In this document: positions 51,870 to 61,800 of the stretch, in pieces
Numbering within the stretch: the stretch's first letter is position 1
Layout of the letters: each line of letters starts with the position of its first letter
Program-made: the position numbers and the translations under genes
DNA from: Gemelliphila palaticanis
GTDB lineage: Bacteria > Bacillota > Bacilli > Staphylococcales > Gemellaceae
DNA: 64,000 bases
NCBI GenBank assembly: GCA_013415235.1
Contig: JACBYF010000001.1
Span: forward strand, 151,891-215,890
Reading direction: 5' to 3'
Notes under the pieces: model-generated
The model's database searches: none
Told to the model about the DNA's origin: nothing
What the model saw: only the letters and a program-made list of their open reading frames with translations

Positions 51870-53375
51870 CTAATTAAAATACCTTTCTATATTCGCTAAA
51901 AAATCGTACTCTAGATAGCTTTTTATCTTGTTAAAAGTAAATTCATCTTTTAGCATCTTACTATTTTCAGAATATTGTCTATAAGCCATACTACACCAAG
52001 TTACACCTCTTAAACAAGTAAATATTAGATATTTATCAAATTTTTCTTTATTAAAAGATCTATATTTAGAATATTCATTTAGAAATTCATTTATTTCATT
52101 AGTATTTAATATTTTATCAGTCTTCCAAAATGTAGTAGTTGGCGCTAAAAAGTGTGCTAAATCTTGTTCACATTCTCCAATAAGTGCTTTTTCCCAGTCA
52201 ATAACATAACTAGTGTATTTATCTTGTCCTATTATAAAATTACCTGAATTTAATTCCGTATTTATTATACAAAAATTTCCTACTTCTAAATTTTTTGATA
52301 GTAAATCTTCACAAATATTTAAAAACTTTCTAATATAATTTTTAACTTCTACATCTGCTTTATCCCAACTCAAATACTCTCCTACCATCATAGAACACTC
52401 TTCATACATTAGGGTAAAAGGATCTTGTGCTTCAATAAGTTTTCCATTATTTTCAAATGGAGTATTATGAATTGTACTTAATAAATAAGCTGCAATATCC
52501 ATATCTGTATTATAGTTAAGTACTCTACCATCTAAATATTCCATAGTTAAATAGTCATAAGGAATTAAATATTTATCTTCATTTATTTCATAGACCTTCG
52601 GTGTTACACCACTATTTTCTAACATTTTTAAAGTTTCATATTCATATTTTATTTGTCTACTAAGGTTCATCTGACTTTTCATATTTAGTCTCAATATACG
52701 CTTTTCATCTTGTGTATAATCATATAAAAAGTTAATATTATATTCTCCCGAACCTAATAAATTTATATTATTTAACTTAGTTACATAGGTTAATAAATCT
52801 TCTTTTGTATCTATATCAAGACACTTATCTCCTATAAAATAGCTATACCCACTTTGCTCTATATTTTTTATAGTTTTTTCAAAAACACTATCCACTCCAT
52901 ACTCGGAAATATTAAATATATTATCCAGAAGTCTATTCATTCCTATTAAATAGTACCCACCATCATAAGTAGGATTTACAACTACATCTACTTTATTTAA
53001 TTCATCAAAGCATTTATCTATATTTTCTTTATTTACTCCTACTATATCAGAACCCATTAACAAAACTTTAGCATTTTCATTTTCTTTTAAAACTTCTGCT
53101 AACGCATTTTCCATTTTATCTCCTAGGGTACCTCCTACTTGATAATAAAAAGAATCATTAGTACTTAATAAATTTTTCATATAATTATCATCATTTTCGT
53201 TTCCATTATGAAAAACTTTCACTTCAAAATTCCAAGATTTTAAATTATTAAAAAGTTCTTGTAATATTTTTTCCTGAAGAATAACTGCTTGTTTTGGACT
53301 TAAAAAGTCATAAAGTCTTGTTTTTGTGCTTCCCTCTTTAGGAACTCTCGTAAAAAGTATTATAATTTCTTTCAT
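51870..53375 (-). CDS. DUF2064 (TIGR04282-like) glycosyltransferase fused to an APH-like kinase domain
   Basis: A 501-residue two-domain protein. Residues 1-205 match the 'transferase 1, rSAM/selenodomain-associated' family (ILFTRVPKEGSTKTRL, LLMGSDIVGV, VNPTYDGGYYLIGM, LDIDTKEDL). Residues ~210-500 form an APH/choline-kinase-like fold with MEYLDGRVL and IDWEKALIGECEQDLAHF. The catalytic loop normally HGD(x4)N reads NTELNSGN, so the catalytic Asp is replaced by Glu and the His is absent. A sugar or phosphate-ester modification role is likely; the substrate is unknown. Confidence 0.78.
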   Translation of the reverse strand: MKEIIILFTRVPKEGSTKTRLYDFLSPKQAVILQEKILQELFNNLKSWNFEVKVFHNGNENDDNYMKNLLSTNDSFYYQVGGTLGDKMENALAEVLKENENAKVLLMGSDIVGVNKENIDKCFDELNKVDVVVNPTYDGGYYLIGMNRLLDNIFNISEYGVDSVFEKTIKNIEQSGYSYFIGDKCLDIDTKEDLLTYVTKLNNINLLGSGEYNINFLYDYTQDEKRILRLNMKSQMNLSRQIKYEYETLKMLENSGVTPKVYEINEDKYLIPYDYLTMEYLDGRVLNYNTDMDIAAYLLSTIHNTPFENNGKLIEAQDPFTLMYEECSMMVGEYLSWDKADVEVKNYIRKFLNICEDLLSKNLEVGNFCIINTELNSGNFIIGQDKYTSYVIDWEKALIGECEQDLAHFLAPTTTFWKTDKILNTNEINEFLNEYSKYRSFNKEKFDKYLIFTCLRGVTWCSMAYRQYSENSKMLKDEFTFNKIKSYLEYDFLANIERYFN

Positions 53376-53389
53376 AAGTAAATAAAAAT

Positions 53390-53410
53390 GGGGCTAATTT
53401 AATTAGCCCC
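53390..53410 (-). terminator. Terminator of the first rhodanese lipoprotein gene
   Basis: GGGGCTAATT (53390-53399) pairs with AATTAGCCCC (53401-53410); on the minus strand ATTTTTATTTAC follows. Confidence 0.85.
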
Positions 53411-53422
53411 TATTCTCCTTAA

Positions 53423-54154
53423 TTAAAATTTGTATTCAAATTCTTTTGTTCCATCAATTGCGTTAGTAACATTAGTATATCCTAACTCTATTGCTTTTTG
53501 AGCAGCTTTTGCTGATCTATTTCCACTATAGCAATAAGTATATATAGGAGTGTTTTTATCTGCTGGTAATTTATCTTTTAATTCATCTAATTTTTTAACA
53601 TCTGCAGATATAGCATCTTTGACATGACCTTTGTCATAATCTTTTGCATCTCTTACATCGATAAATACTCCTTTACCTTCTGTAATAGCTTTTTGGAAAT
53701 CTGCTCCCATAACGTTTGTATATTTTACTAAATCGTAGTTAAATTCTTTAACACCTTTAGCATTTGTTACATTTTTGAAACCTTCTGCAACTAATATATC
53801 TGCTGCTTCTTTACTCTTCTTACCTGTGTTGCAATATAATATTACTGCTTTTTCTTTCCAATCTTTTAATTTTTCTATATTATTTTTAACATCTCCTACT
53901 GCAATATTTATTGCATGTTTGATGTGCCCTGCGTTATATTCATCAGCAGATCTTACGTCTATTAATAGATAGTTTTCTTTTTCTTTATCATCTGATTGGA
54001 TTTTTGCTAAATCTTCTCCAGACATTTCTTTTATAGAAACTTTAGTTGCCTCCTGACTATTTTGTGTTGTAGAAGAACTACTTGGAGAACATCCAACTAC
54101 TGTTAAAGCTAATGCTGAACTACATAATACTGCGTATATTTTTTTCATATTCAT
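53423..54154 (-). CDS. Double-rhodanese lipoprotein
   Basis: A 243-residue lipoprotein. The lipobox is ALTVVGCSPS. Two rhodanese domains follow: the first LIDVRSADEYNAGHIKHAIN with catalytic Cys in ILYCNTGKKS, the second FIDVRDAKDYDKGHVKDA with catalytic Cys in TYCYSGNRS. Both active-site cysteines are kept, so it can carry persulfide (or selenium) outside the membrane. Single-gene unit with a consensus promoter. The partner gene at 54375 is a paralogue. Confidence 0.9.
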   Translation of the reverse strand: MNMKKIYAVLCSSALALTVVGCSPSSSSTTQNSQEATKVSIKEMSGEDLAKIQSDDKEKENYLLIDVRSADEYNAGHIKHAINIAVGDVKNNIEKLKDWKEKAVILYCNTGKKSKEAADILVAEGFKNVTNAKGVKEFNYDLVKYTNVMGADFQKAITEGKGVFIDVRDAKDYDKGHVKDAISADVKKLDELKDKLPADKNTPIYTYCYSGNRSAKAAQKAIELGYTNVTNAIDGTKEFEYKF

Positions 54155-54203
54155 TTTTATATCTCCTCATTATTAAGTAATATTTATTACATCTCCCAAC
54201 TGT

Positions 54204-54232
54204 ATTATATCACATATACGAAACGGTTTCAA
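54204..54232 (-). promoter_or_regulatory. Promoter of the rhodanese lipoprotein with a palindrome at the -35
   Basis: On the minus strand TTGAAA (54227-54232), 17 nt, TATAAT (54204-54209). The 11-bp palindrome GAAACCGTTTC (54220-54230) overlaps the -35 and resembles a cre site with one mismatch, or the site of another LacI-type regulator. Confidence 0.7.
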
Positions 54233-54320
54233 TATTTAATAGTAGAATATTTTTTTATAATCAGTATATAAATTAATGGTAATTAACATTAGAACTAAAA
54301 AATTATTATATAAGATAAAA

Positions 54321-54360
54321 ATTTCGTATTACCTAAAGTTATAAATAGATAATACGAAAT
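54321..54360. terminator. Terminator of the second rhodanese lipoprotein gene
   Basis: ATTTCGTATTA (54321-54331) pairs with TAATACGAAAT (54350-54360); T-rich on the minus strand. Confidence 0.8.
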
Positions 54361-54374
54361 TAATTAATTCAAAA

Positions 54375-55181
54375 CTATTTATTAAAATAAAATTGTGTTT
54401 CCTTTGTTCCATCTATTGATAAAGTAATATTTTTATATCCTAACTCTTGTAACTTTTCTGCTATTGTTACAGATCTGTCACCTGTATAGTCGTATAAATA
54501 TATATGCTTTTCTTTATCTTTAGGCAGTACTTCAGCAATATTACTTAAATCTTTATGATTAACTCTAACTACATTTTTAGCGTGTGCTTTGTTAAAATCT
54601 TTTTCATCCCTACTATCAATGAAAAAGTCTTGTTCTTTATCAATAATTTTTTGCATTTCAGAACCTGTAAGATTAGTATAAGTAACATAGTCGTAAGTAT
54701 ATTCATTAACTCCTTGTGCTATTGTTACTTTTTGGAATTTATCTTTTATAAGTTCATTAGCCGCTTCTGCTAATTCATCAGATGTATTTGCATACAAAAT
54801 TACTGATTGCATACTCCAATCTCTAATTCTTCCAATATGATTTTTAAAAGTTTCTTTTGGCATATTTATAGCATATTTAAGATGACCTTTTTTGTACTCT
54901 TCTTCAGTTCTTAAATCTATTACTAAATGACGCTCTTTTTCTTTTAAATCAGCTTGGATTTTTGAAAGCTCATCACCCAACATATTAACAACTTTTACTT
55001 CTCCAGTTTCTGGTTTATGACAACATTCCATAGCTTTTTCGTGTGGTTTATTATCAGGATCTACTCTTTCTTGTTTTACTGCGTTATCATTTTTAGTAGT
55101 AGATTCTTCTTTTTTAGATTGAGATGAACAACCTGATAAAATAAATAAGGCTGATAAAGTTATTAAAATTTTTTTATTCAT
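54375..55181 (-). CDS. Degenerate double-rhodanese lipoprotein lacking both catalytic cysteines
   Basis: A 268-residue lipoprotein (lipobox ALFILSGCSSQ), a paralogue of the gene at 53423. Domain one reads VIDLRTEEEYKKGHLKYAIN, but the active-site loop is ILYANTSDE (Cys to Ala); domain two reads FIDSRDEKDFNKAHAKNVV with LYDYTGDRS (Cys to Asp). The fold and aspartates are kept while sulfur transfer chemistry is not possible. An extra CCHKPE motif follows the lipobox spacer and could bind metal or sulfur. Binding or scaffold role is plausible. Confidence 0.85.
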   Translation of the reverse strand: MNKKILITLSALFILSGCSSQSKKEESTTKNDNAVKQERVDPDNKPHEKAMECCHKPETGEVKVVNMLGDELSKIQADLKEKERHLVIDLRTEEEYKKGHLKYAINMPKETFKNHIGRIRDWSMQSVILYANTSDELAEAANELIKDKFQKVTIAQGVNEYTYDYVTYTNLTGSEMQKIIDKEQDFFIDSRDEKDFNKAHAKNVVRVNHKDLSNIAEVLPKDKEKHIYLYDYTGDRSVTIAEKLQELGYKNITLSIDGTKETQFYFNK

Positions 55182-55266
55182 AAAAATTTCTCCATTCTTA
55201 TAAATACAATCTCCACCTAAATTATATCATAACTATAATTTTTATTAAATTATATTTTTCTATAAT

Positions 55267-57513
55267 TTAAAGATTATAATTTCTCTTTTTATATTTTATC
55301 GAAATCAAATGTATAATTAATATTACTAACGATAAACTTAATAATGTAATTAAACTTTTACTACTTAAAGAAAAGTTACCTTTACTTAATATAAATATAT
55401 TAGCTAAAATTCCGATAAATCCACCTATAGATAACAATATGAATAAAATTATTTTATATTTATTAAGGGGCAAACTGACTTTATATACCATAAATAAACC
55501 ATTTATTAACGCTAAAATAAAACAGATTAATCCTGCTTCCTTAGGATTAAGTTTTAATAAATTGGCAATTAATATTACAGTAACTAAAATTCCTCCGCCA
55601 ATAGAGGCATTAGTTAATACATCTTTCATAAAATTGTTGCGCACTTTTTCTTTATTTTCTTCAAATGTTAAGAAAAATGATGGTATACCTATAGTTATAG
55701 CTGATATTATAGTAAACTGTATCGGAATAAAAGGAAACTTCAAAGCAAATATTATAGACAACGCTGCAAATACTATTGAGAAAAATGTTTTTGTTAAAAA
55801 TAGAGAAGCTACTTTTTGAATGTTATTAATAACTCGGCGTCCTTCCATTAGAATATTATAAAATACTCCAAAGTCATTAGTTAAAAATACTATGTTCGAA
55901 ACACTTTTTGCTGCACTCGTTGCTCCTTGCATCGCAAAACTTATATCTGCTTTTTTTAGTGCTAGAACATCGTTTACCCCGTCACCACTCATAGCAACTG
56001 TCTTGCCGTTATTTTGTAATATTTCTACCATACGTTCTTTTTGTGATGGTGTTACACGACCAAAAATATCATTTTCTAAAACTGTCTTTTCAAAATTTTC
56101 TTCTTTTACAGTTGTCATGTCTATAGCTTTAGCAGTTTCTTTGAACCCTGCTTTTTTAGCTACTCCTAATACTGCACTATGATTGTCGCCACTAATTATT
56201 TTTATATCAACATTTTGACTATTAAAATAATCAAATGTTTTTTTAGTGTTTTCTTTTATTTCATCCGATAATACTACATGACCTATTAGTTTTGTATTTA
56301 TAGGTTGTTCTATAAATTCTGGACTATGAACTAGTGATAATATTCTATAACCATCATTTTTGTAGCTATTATATTTTTCTTCCATAGGTTCGTTTAGCCC
56401 TAAAAATTCATACGCACCAAAGAAATAAGTTCCTTTATCTTTTACCTGAATGTAAGAATATTTATTTTTACTCGAAAAAGCACCTTTTTTTAAGACTTCC
56501 CAATCTGATTTTAATGTTAAATAATTTTTCAGTGCTTTAGAAGTCGCATTTTCATCATCAAAATGTTTTAAGTAATTTTCTAAGTATTCTTTTAAAGTTT
56601 CATCAATGTAAAATACATTCATATTACCTGTAGTTATTGTTCCGGTCTTGTCAAAACAAAGAACGTCTACTCTAGCTAATGTTTCTACACAGTAAAGTTC
56701 TTGAACTAAAACTTTTTTTCTAGTTAATTTATAAGCAGATACAGCAAGAGAAACACTAACTAATAAAATTAATCCCTCCGGTATCATCCCTACCAAAGCA
56801 CCGGCACTTTTTAACACTATTTCTGTATAGCCTTGCCCTTGATAATGTCCTCTTAAATAAAGCATTATAGCTATTGGTACTAGTAAAACAGATATTACTT
56901 TTAAAATTGTATCTAAATAATCTCTTAATTTTGAAGGATATTTTTTAAACACTTTTGATTCTTTCGCTAGTTTGTTTATATAGCTATCTTCTCCTACTGC
57001 TGTTACTTTTACAAGACAACTACCACTAACAACATTGCTCCCACTCATTAACTTATCGTTTATCTGCTTATGTATATTGTCACTTTCTCCTGTTAAAAGG
57101 GACTCATCCACTTCTATTTCCCCGGAAATAATATTTGCATCACAAGGTATTTGATCTCCTATATTAAGATGTAAATATTCTCCCTCTACAATTTCTTCAA
57201 TATCAATTTCTACTGTTTTATTATCTCTATTTACTCTATATTTACTCTTACTTAGTAAACTTAGTTCTTCTAAAGCATTTTTTGCCTTAATTTCTTGATA
57301 AATACCAATAACGGTATTAATTATTATTACTAACACAAACAATAAATTTTCAAAATGAAAAGTTGAAGCTACAAATATTGCTAATATTAATATCATTCCA
57401 TTAAAGAAAGTAAATATGTTACTCGTAATAATTTCTTTTGTAGTTTTATAAGGTTGTATGACACTTATATTTTTTTTAGCCTTTTTTACTTCTTCAGAAG
57501 TTAAAAAATACAT
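55267..57513 (-). CDS. P-type cation-transporting ATPase (CtpE/MgtA-like P2 type)
   Basis: A 748-residue pump. It has the dilution loop TGES (DESLLTGESDNI), the phosphorylated Asp in CFDKTGTITTG, and hinge motif SGDGVNDVLALKKAD. The membrane signature PEGL (GMIPEGLILLV) precedes the catalytic loop. PEGL and absence of CPx or metal-binding N-terminal domains place it with P2-like Ca2+/Mg2+ or uncharacterised pumps of Firmicutes. Ion specificity cannot be read. Probably a separate transcript from the rhodanese genes. Confidence 0.88.
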   Translation of the reverse strand: MYFLTSEEVKKAKKNISVIQPYKTTKEIITSNIFTFFNGMILILAIFVASTFHFENLLFVLVIIINTVIGIYQEIKAKNALEELSLLSKSKYRVNRDNKTVEIDIEEIVEGEYLHLNIGDQIPCDANIISGEIEVDESLLTGESDNIHKQINDKLMSGSNVVSGSCLVKVTAVGEDSYINKLAKESKVFKKYPSKLRDYLDTILKVISVLLVPIAIMLYLRGHYQGQGYTEIVLKSAGALVGMIPEGLILLVSVSLAVSAYKLTRKKVLVQELYCVETLARVDVLCFDKTGTITTGNMNVFYIDETLKEYLENYLKHFDDENATSKALKNYLTLKSDWEVLKKGAFSSKNKYSYIQVKDKGTYFFGAYEFLGLNEPMEEKYNSYKNDGYRILSLVHSPEFIEQPINTKLIGHVVLSDEIKENTKKTFDYFNSQNVDIKIISGDNHSAVLGVAKKAGFKETAKAIDMTTVKEENFEKTVLENDIFGRVTPSQKERMVEILQNNGKTVAMSGDGVNDVLALKKADISFAMQGATSAAKSVSNIVFLTNDFGVFYNILMEGRRVINNIQKVASLFLTKTFFSIVFAALSIIFALKFPFIPIQFTIISAITIGIPSFFLTFEENKEKVRNNFMKDVLTNASIGGGILVTVILIANLLKLNPKEAGLICFILALINGLFMVYKVSLPLNKYKIILFILLSIGGFIGILANIFILSKGNFSLSSKSLITLLSLSLVILIIHLISIKYKKRNYNL

Positions 57514-57571
57514 AAATCACCTCTTATAATATAAAATTACTAAAATTATAACATTTTTATTTATAAATAAG

Positions 57572-58666
57572 TTAAATTTTGGCTTTTACATATTTTTCTA
57601 CAGGGTAATCTTTACTATCTAATAATTGCTCTCTATTTAAAAGTAACATAGCTAAGTTGTACCCAATAATAGGTCCTGTAGTTAATCCTGAAGACCCTAA
57701 ACCACTAGCTACTAAAATATTGTTATCATAAGGTAGCACACCATAAAAAGGTGAAAAATCGCTCGTGTATGCTCTTATTCCTACTCTTTCGTTAATAGTT
57801 TTCGCTGTTTTTAATTGTCCTAAAAATTCTACCGCTTCTTTTTCAAATTTATTTAACAATTCTTTATCTATACTAAGATCAAATCCCATATCATTTTCGT
57901 GCGTTGCTCCTACGCTAACTATACCATCTTCAAATGGAATTATATCTAATTCTCCCTCCGGCATAATAACAGGATAATTAACACTATTTTTATCTGCTAT
58001 TTCGTAATCTCGAAGTTGCCCTTTTTGTGGTCTAACATCTACTTCATAACCTAAAGGAGCTAATATTTCTCCTAGCCATGCTCCTGCTGCTAAAATTACT
58101 TTATCAAAAATAATATCATTGATTTTAAATTTATTTTCTACTTTTTCTAAAGCTACTTTTTCGTTAATAACTTTTACATTAGCTGCCTCTAATAGAGTAT
58201 TAACAAATCTCTCTCCTTCTACTCTACCTCCTCCAGAAGCAAATAGTACCCTACCGTTATTATTAAAGCTAGGAATAATATTTTTAGCTTCTTCTAAAGG
58301 TAGTATCTCTAATAAACCAATCATTGGCGATAATTCTTTTCTTGACTCTGCTAATTCTTTTAATTCTTCTAGTTTAGAATCATCTTTCTTCAATAAATAT
58401 ACTCCACATTGTTTATAAAAAGATGTGTCGATATTTTCTTTATTTAGATCATCAACTAATTTCAAATAAAAATCTGCACCCATTCTTGCCATTTTGTACC
58501 AAGGTTTGTTTCTTCTTTTTGAAAACCAAGGACTTATAATTCCTGCCGATGCTTTGGTTGCTTGTCCTACTCCATAATCAAATACTGTTAAATCTACATT
58601 TTCTTTAGATAAATAATAAGCACAAGTTGCACCTACTATTCCTCCACCTATTATTGCTACTTTCAT
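57572..58666 (-). CDS. FAD-dependent oxidoreductase of the DAO family
   Basis: A 364-residue flavoprotein. The ADP-binding motif is MKVAIIGGGIVGATCAYYLS; SAGIISPWFSKRRNKPWY follows; and the C-terminal flavin site is VASGLGSSGLTTGPIIG. Resembles glycine oxidase/D-amino-acid dehydrogenase proteins that oxidise small amines. Substrate uncertain. It stands alone before the P-type ATPase gene. Confidence 0.85.
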   Translation of the reverse strand: MKVAIIGGGIVGATCAYYLSKENVDLTVFDYGVGQATKASAGIISPWFSKRRNKPWYKMARMGADFYLKLVDDLNKENIDTSFYKQCGVYLLKKDDSKLEELKELAESRKELSPMIGLLEILPLEEAKNIIPSFNNNGRVLFASGGGRVEGERFVNTLLEAANVKVINEKVALEKVENKFKINDIIFDKVILAAGAWLGEILAPLGYEVDVRPQKGQLRDYEIADKNSVNYPVIMPEGELDIIPFEDGIVSVGATHENDMGFDLSIDKELLNKFEKEAVEFLGQLKTAKTINERVGIRAYTSDFSPFYGVLPYDNNILVASGLGSSGLTTGPIIGYNLAMLLLNREQLLDSKDYPVEKYVKAKI

Positions 58667-58732
58667 CTTTATCTCCTAATTTTTATGAATATAAAATGAT
58701 TTTATAACAAATATTTTATTAATACAAATAAA

Positions 58733-58788
58733 AATCGAAGTAGAAAGTTCATTTCCTCTAAGGAAAAATGTTACATTCCACTTCGATT
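58733..58788 (-). terminator. Terminator of the zinc metalloprotease gene
   Basis: AATCGAAGT (58733-58741) pairs with ACTTCGATT (58780-58788), with an inner TTTCC/GGAAA stem; T-rich on the minus strand. Confidence 0.75.
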
Positions 58789-58817
58789 AGTTTTATTAAA
58801 TCAATCTATCTTATTTA

Positions 58818-61800
58818 TTAGTTAAAAATAGAAGTTTTAAAGTTATCAGTTAAGGCATTGTATGCTTTTAATATTTTTGCTTTTATATTTTGTCTATTGA
58901 AGTTACCATCAATATTTCCACCATTTTCTGATAAATCTTTATTTAAAGCTTCTGTTAAAAGCTCTTTCAACTGTGTACTATTTGTTATTTGTTTTCCATC
59001 TATAGTTATAGCTTTAATACTATCTTTTTTGTCTAAACGTTGTTTAAACATATCTTTTTTGAATTCTTTGTAAGAACCATTATATTTAGAATCAAGAATA
59101 GAACTAAATACAGATTTGTCTGTTACTAAATTATCTGCTTGCTTGTGTTTATTGCTTGCATAGCCTACAAAACCATTATCCCAACCGTATTCAGCTAACA
59201 TATCAAATGCAACACGTCTAAACATTAATCCTCCAACAGTTCCTTCATCATTTTGATATCCTGCATATATTGGATAGTAAAGAGGAACTATGTAGTAATT
59301 ATTAGTATTATCTCTCATATATTCTTTAGCAAGCATATTAGTAGTTCTTGCTACTAAATTATTATCTACAAAATCATTAACATCACGTAAATTCATAGAC
59401 TGAATATCTTGAGCTGATATGTCTTTAATAACATCGTTAGCATGTTTATAAGATCCTTCTGTAACTTTTTTCATTTCCATTTTTCTTAGCAATTTGGCTT
59501 TTTCTTCATTAGATTTAGATGCTATTATTTCTGCTTCTAATCCGTCTAGTAAGTAAGTTACATCAGATACACCTTTTGCATAAGATTGTAAATCTTCTTT
59601 GTTAGCAAATCTTGAAATATTGTTGTTATGAGCTCCACCTGTTATGTCGTACATAAAGTTAAATCCATAATAGTATGACTCTGCACTAGATACTGATTCA
59701 AACAATCCATAAGCGTAAGATTCTGTATTTTGACCTGCTCTATAGTTAAATCCTTGCAGCAGAACATCTTCATCGTATGCGTGAACTAATTCGTGGTTAA
59801 GAGTAGCTCCTCCTTGAGATCCTAATATGTCCACATAATCAAAGTATATTTTATTACTTGCTCTCTCTGCGTAAGCTGAATTTTTAAGATCTGATTTTGC
59901 ATACCATCTACCTATAGGACCAAAGAAGTCATACACTGCATTGTACTCTTTATCATATTTAGTTGCCCAACGACGTTTATCCATAAAGTATGGTTCATCT
60001 GTTTGTCCTTTTTCACTGTCTTTAATGAAATATCCGTCGAATACTTCTGCTAATTTAGTTTTTAAAATATTTTGCTCTTTTTCTTTACTAATATTTAAGT
60101 AGAAATCGTTATATGCTCCCCATCTTTGTGCTTCTGATTTTATTTTTTCGTGAGCTTCTGATACTTGTTGTTTATAACTTTCATTATTACTATTTTTTAG
60201 TGATGTGTCAACACTACGACCATATCCTCCAAATACTATTGTTGATAGTGTAGTTACTACATAAACATCATCATCTTTTAAGTTTAATAATGGTAAAATA
60301 TAAGATTTAAACTTATCTTTTTGTTGCAATCTTGTGTAAGTTTCTACATTTGCATCACTAAGCACTTTAGATTTAACTTCGTGTATAAATGCTTTTGTTG
60401 AAGATCTAAACCATTCATTAGCTGATTTACTAGTGAACAATGTTCTATTATTATCTAAAAATTGTATTAAGTCTGTTGAGCCTAGTTTATTTGCTAAAGT
60501 TTTTCCGTAAGTTGAAACACTATTACTTATCATTAAACTTTCAAATCCTTGAGAGCCAACTTCTATTAAGTAATCTATATTATCTAGGTTTTTACCATAG
60601 AAGTTTGGATTAAACATGACTAAATCTTTAATATTAAATTTATCAAAGTTAATTCCATACAATCTATTTAAATAAGATAATCCTAACATTATTTTTTCTT
60701 TATTATCTTCTACTTTTTTCAGAATAGTTTTCTTAATAGTTTCATTATCTAGGTATGTAATATCATTATTTGATAATAATTTAGGTATTATTGTATCTAA
60801 ATTGTTTTTAATTTCTTCAAATGAATTATCTAAATATAAATCTGCTATTGTATTTTTATAACTATATCCACTTGCTGCTATTGCTGCGTTGTGTTCTGCC
60901 AGTTTAAGTACTGATCTAACCGAATCAGAATCTAATGCCACACTACTTAATTTTTCTTTTACGCTAGTAGATAAACTGCTGACATCTTTATTAAATTGAT
61001 TTAGTGTAAATAGTAGATTACCATTAAATGAATATTCTACTATATCGGTATCTTTAAAATTACCAATCTTAGTTAATTCTACTATTTCTTTTGTATTATC
61101 AGCATATTTTATAAATAACTTGTTAGGCTGCTCTTTATCTAGTAGATTTACTATAAATTTGTCATCTTTCATTGGAGTTACACTAACAACATCTTTAGTT
61201 GCTAGGTTACTGTTATCGTCTATTAAATTACCATATTTAACTATAGTATTTCTATCATAAAGCGGTAATAATTTTTCAGTATTTTTGTATGCTTTTTCTT
61301 TACTAGCTTTATAATTTCTTACTGATGTATAGTTTAATTCTGAAGCTATTGTGCTACTACTATTACTACTTGAAGATGACGAAGTTTCTTCTATTATAGC
61401 TCCCCATTCTTTTAGTTTTTTATTAGCTTCTTCTTGGGTTATATCTTGTCCTACTTTTTTAGTATTTGAAGCGAATATGTAAGGGTTACCTGTTGGCTCT
61501 AAACTAGTATTTATAATATTATCTTCTATGTTTGTACTCGGTGCAGTTGATATTATAGCAGAAACTACAGGTGATTCTCCTCCTGTTACTGAAACTTTAC
61601 CACTATAATAATTTTTTGAAATTCCCGATTGATAAGCTCTACCTACAAGACCAGCAACATTACTAAATCTTCCTCCTGCTATATTTATGTTTACATCTAC
61701 CATATTTTTTGATACATCAGACTGAATTAAACTTCCAACTATTCCTCCTATATGATTAGTTGACAAACTATTTGGATTGTAATTAATAGTTCCGTTAACT

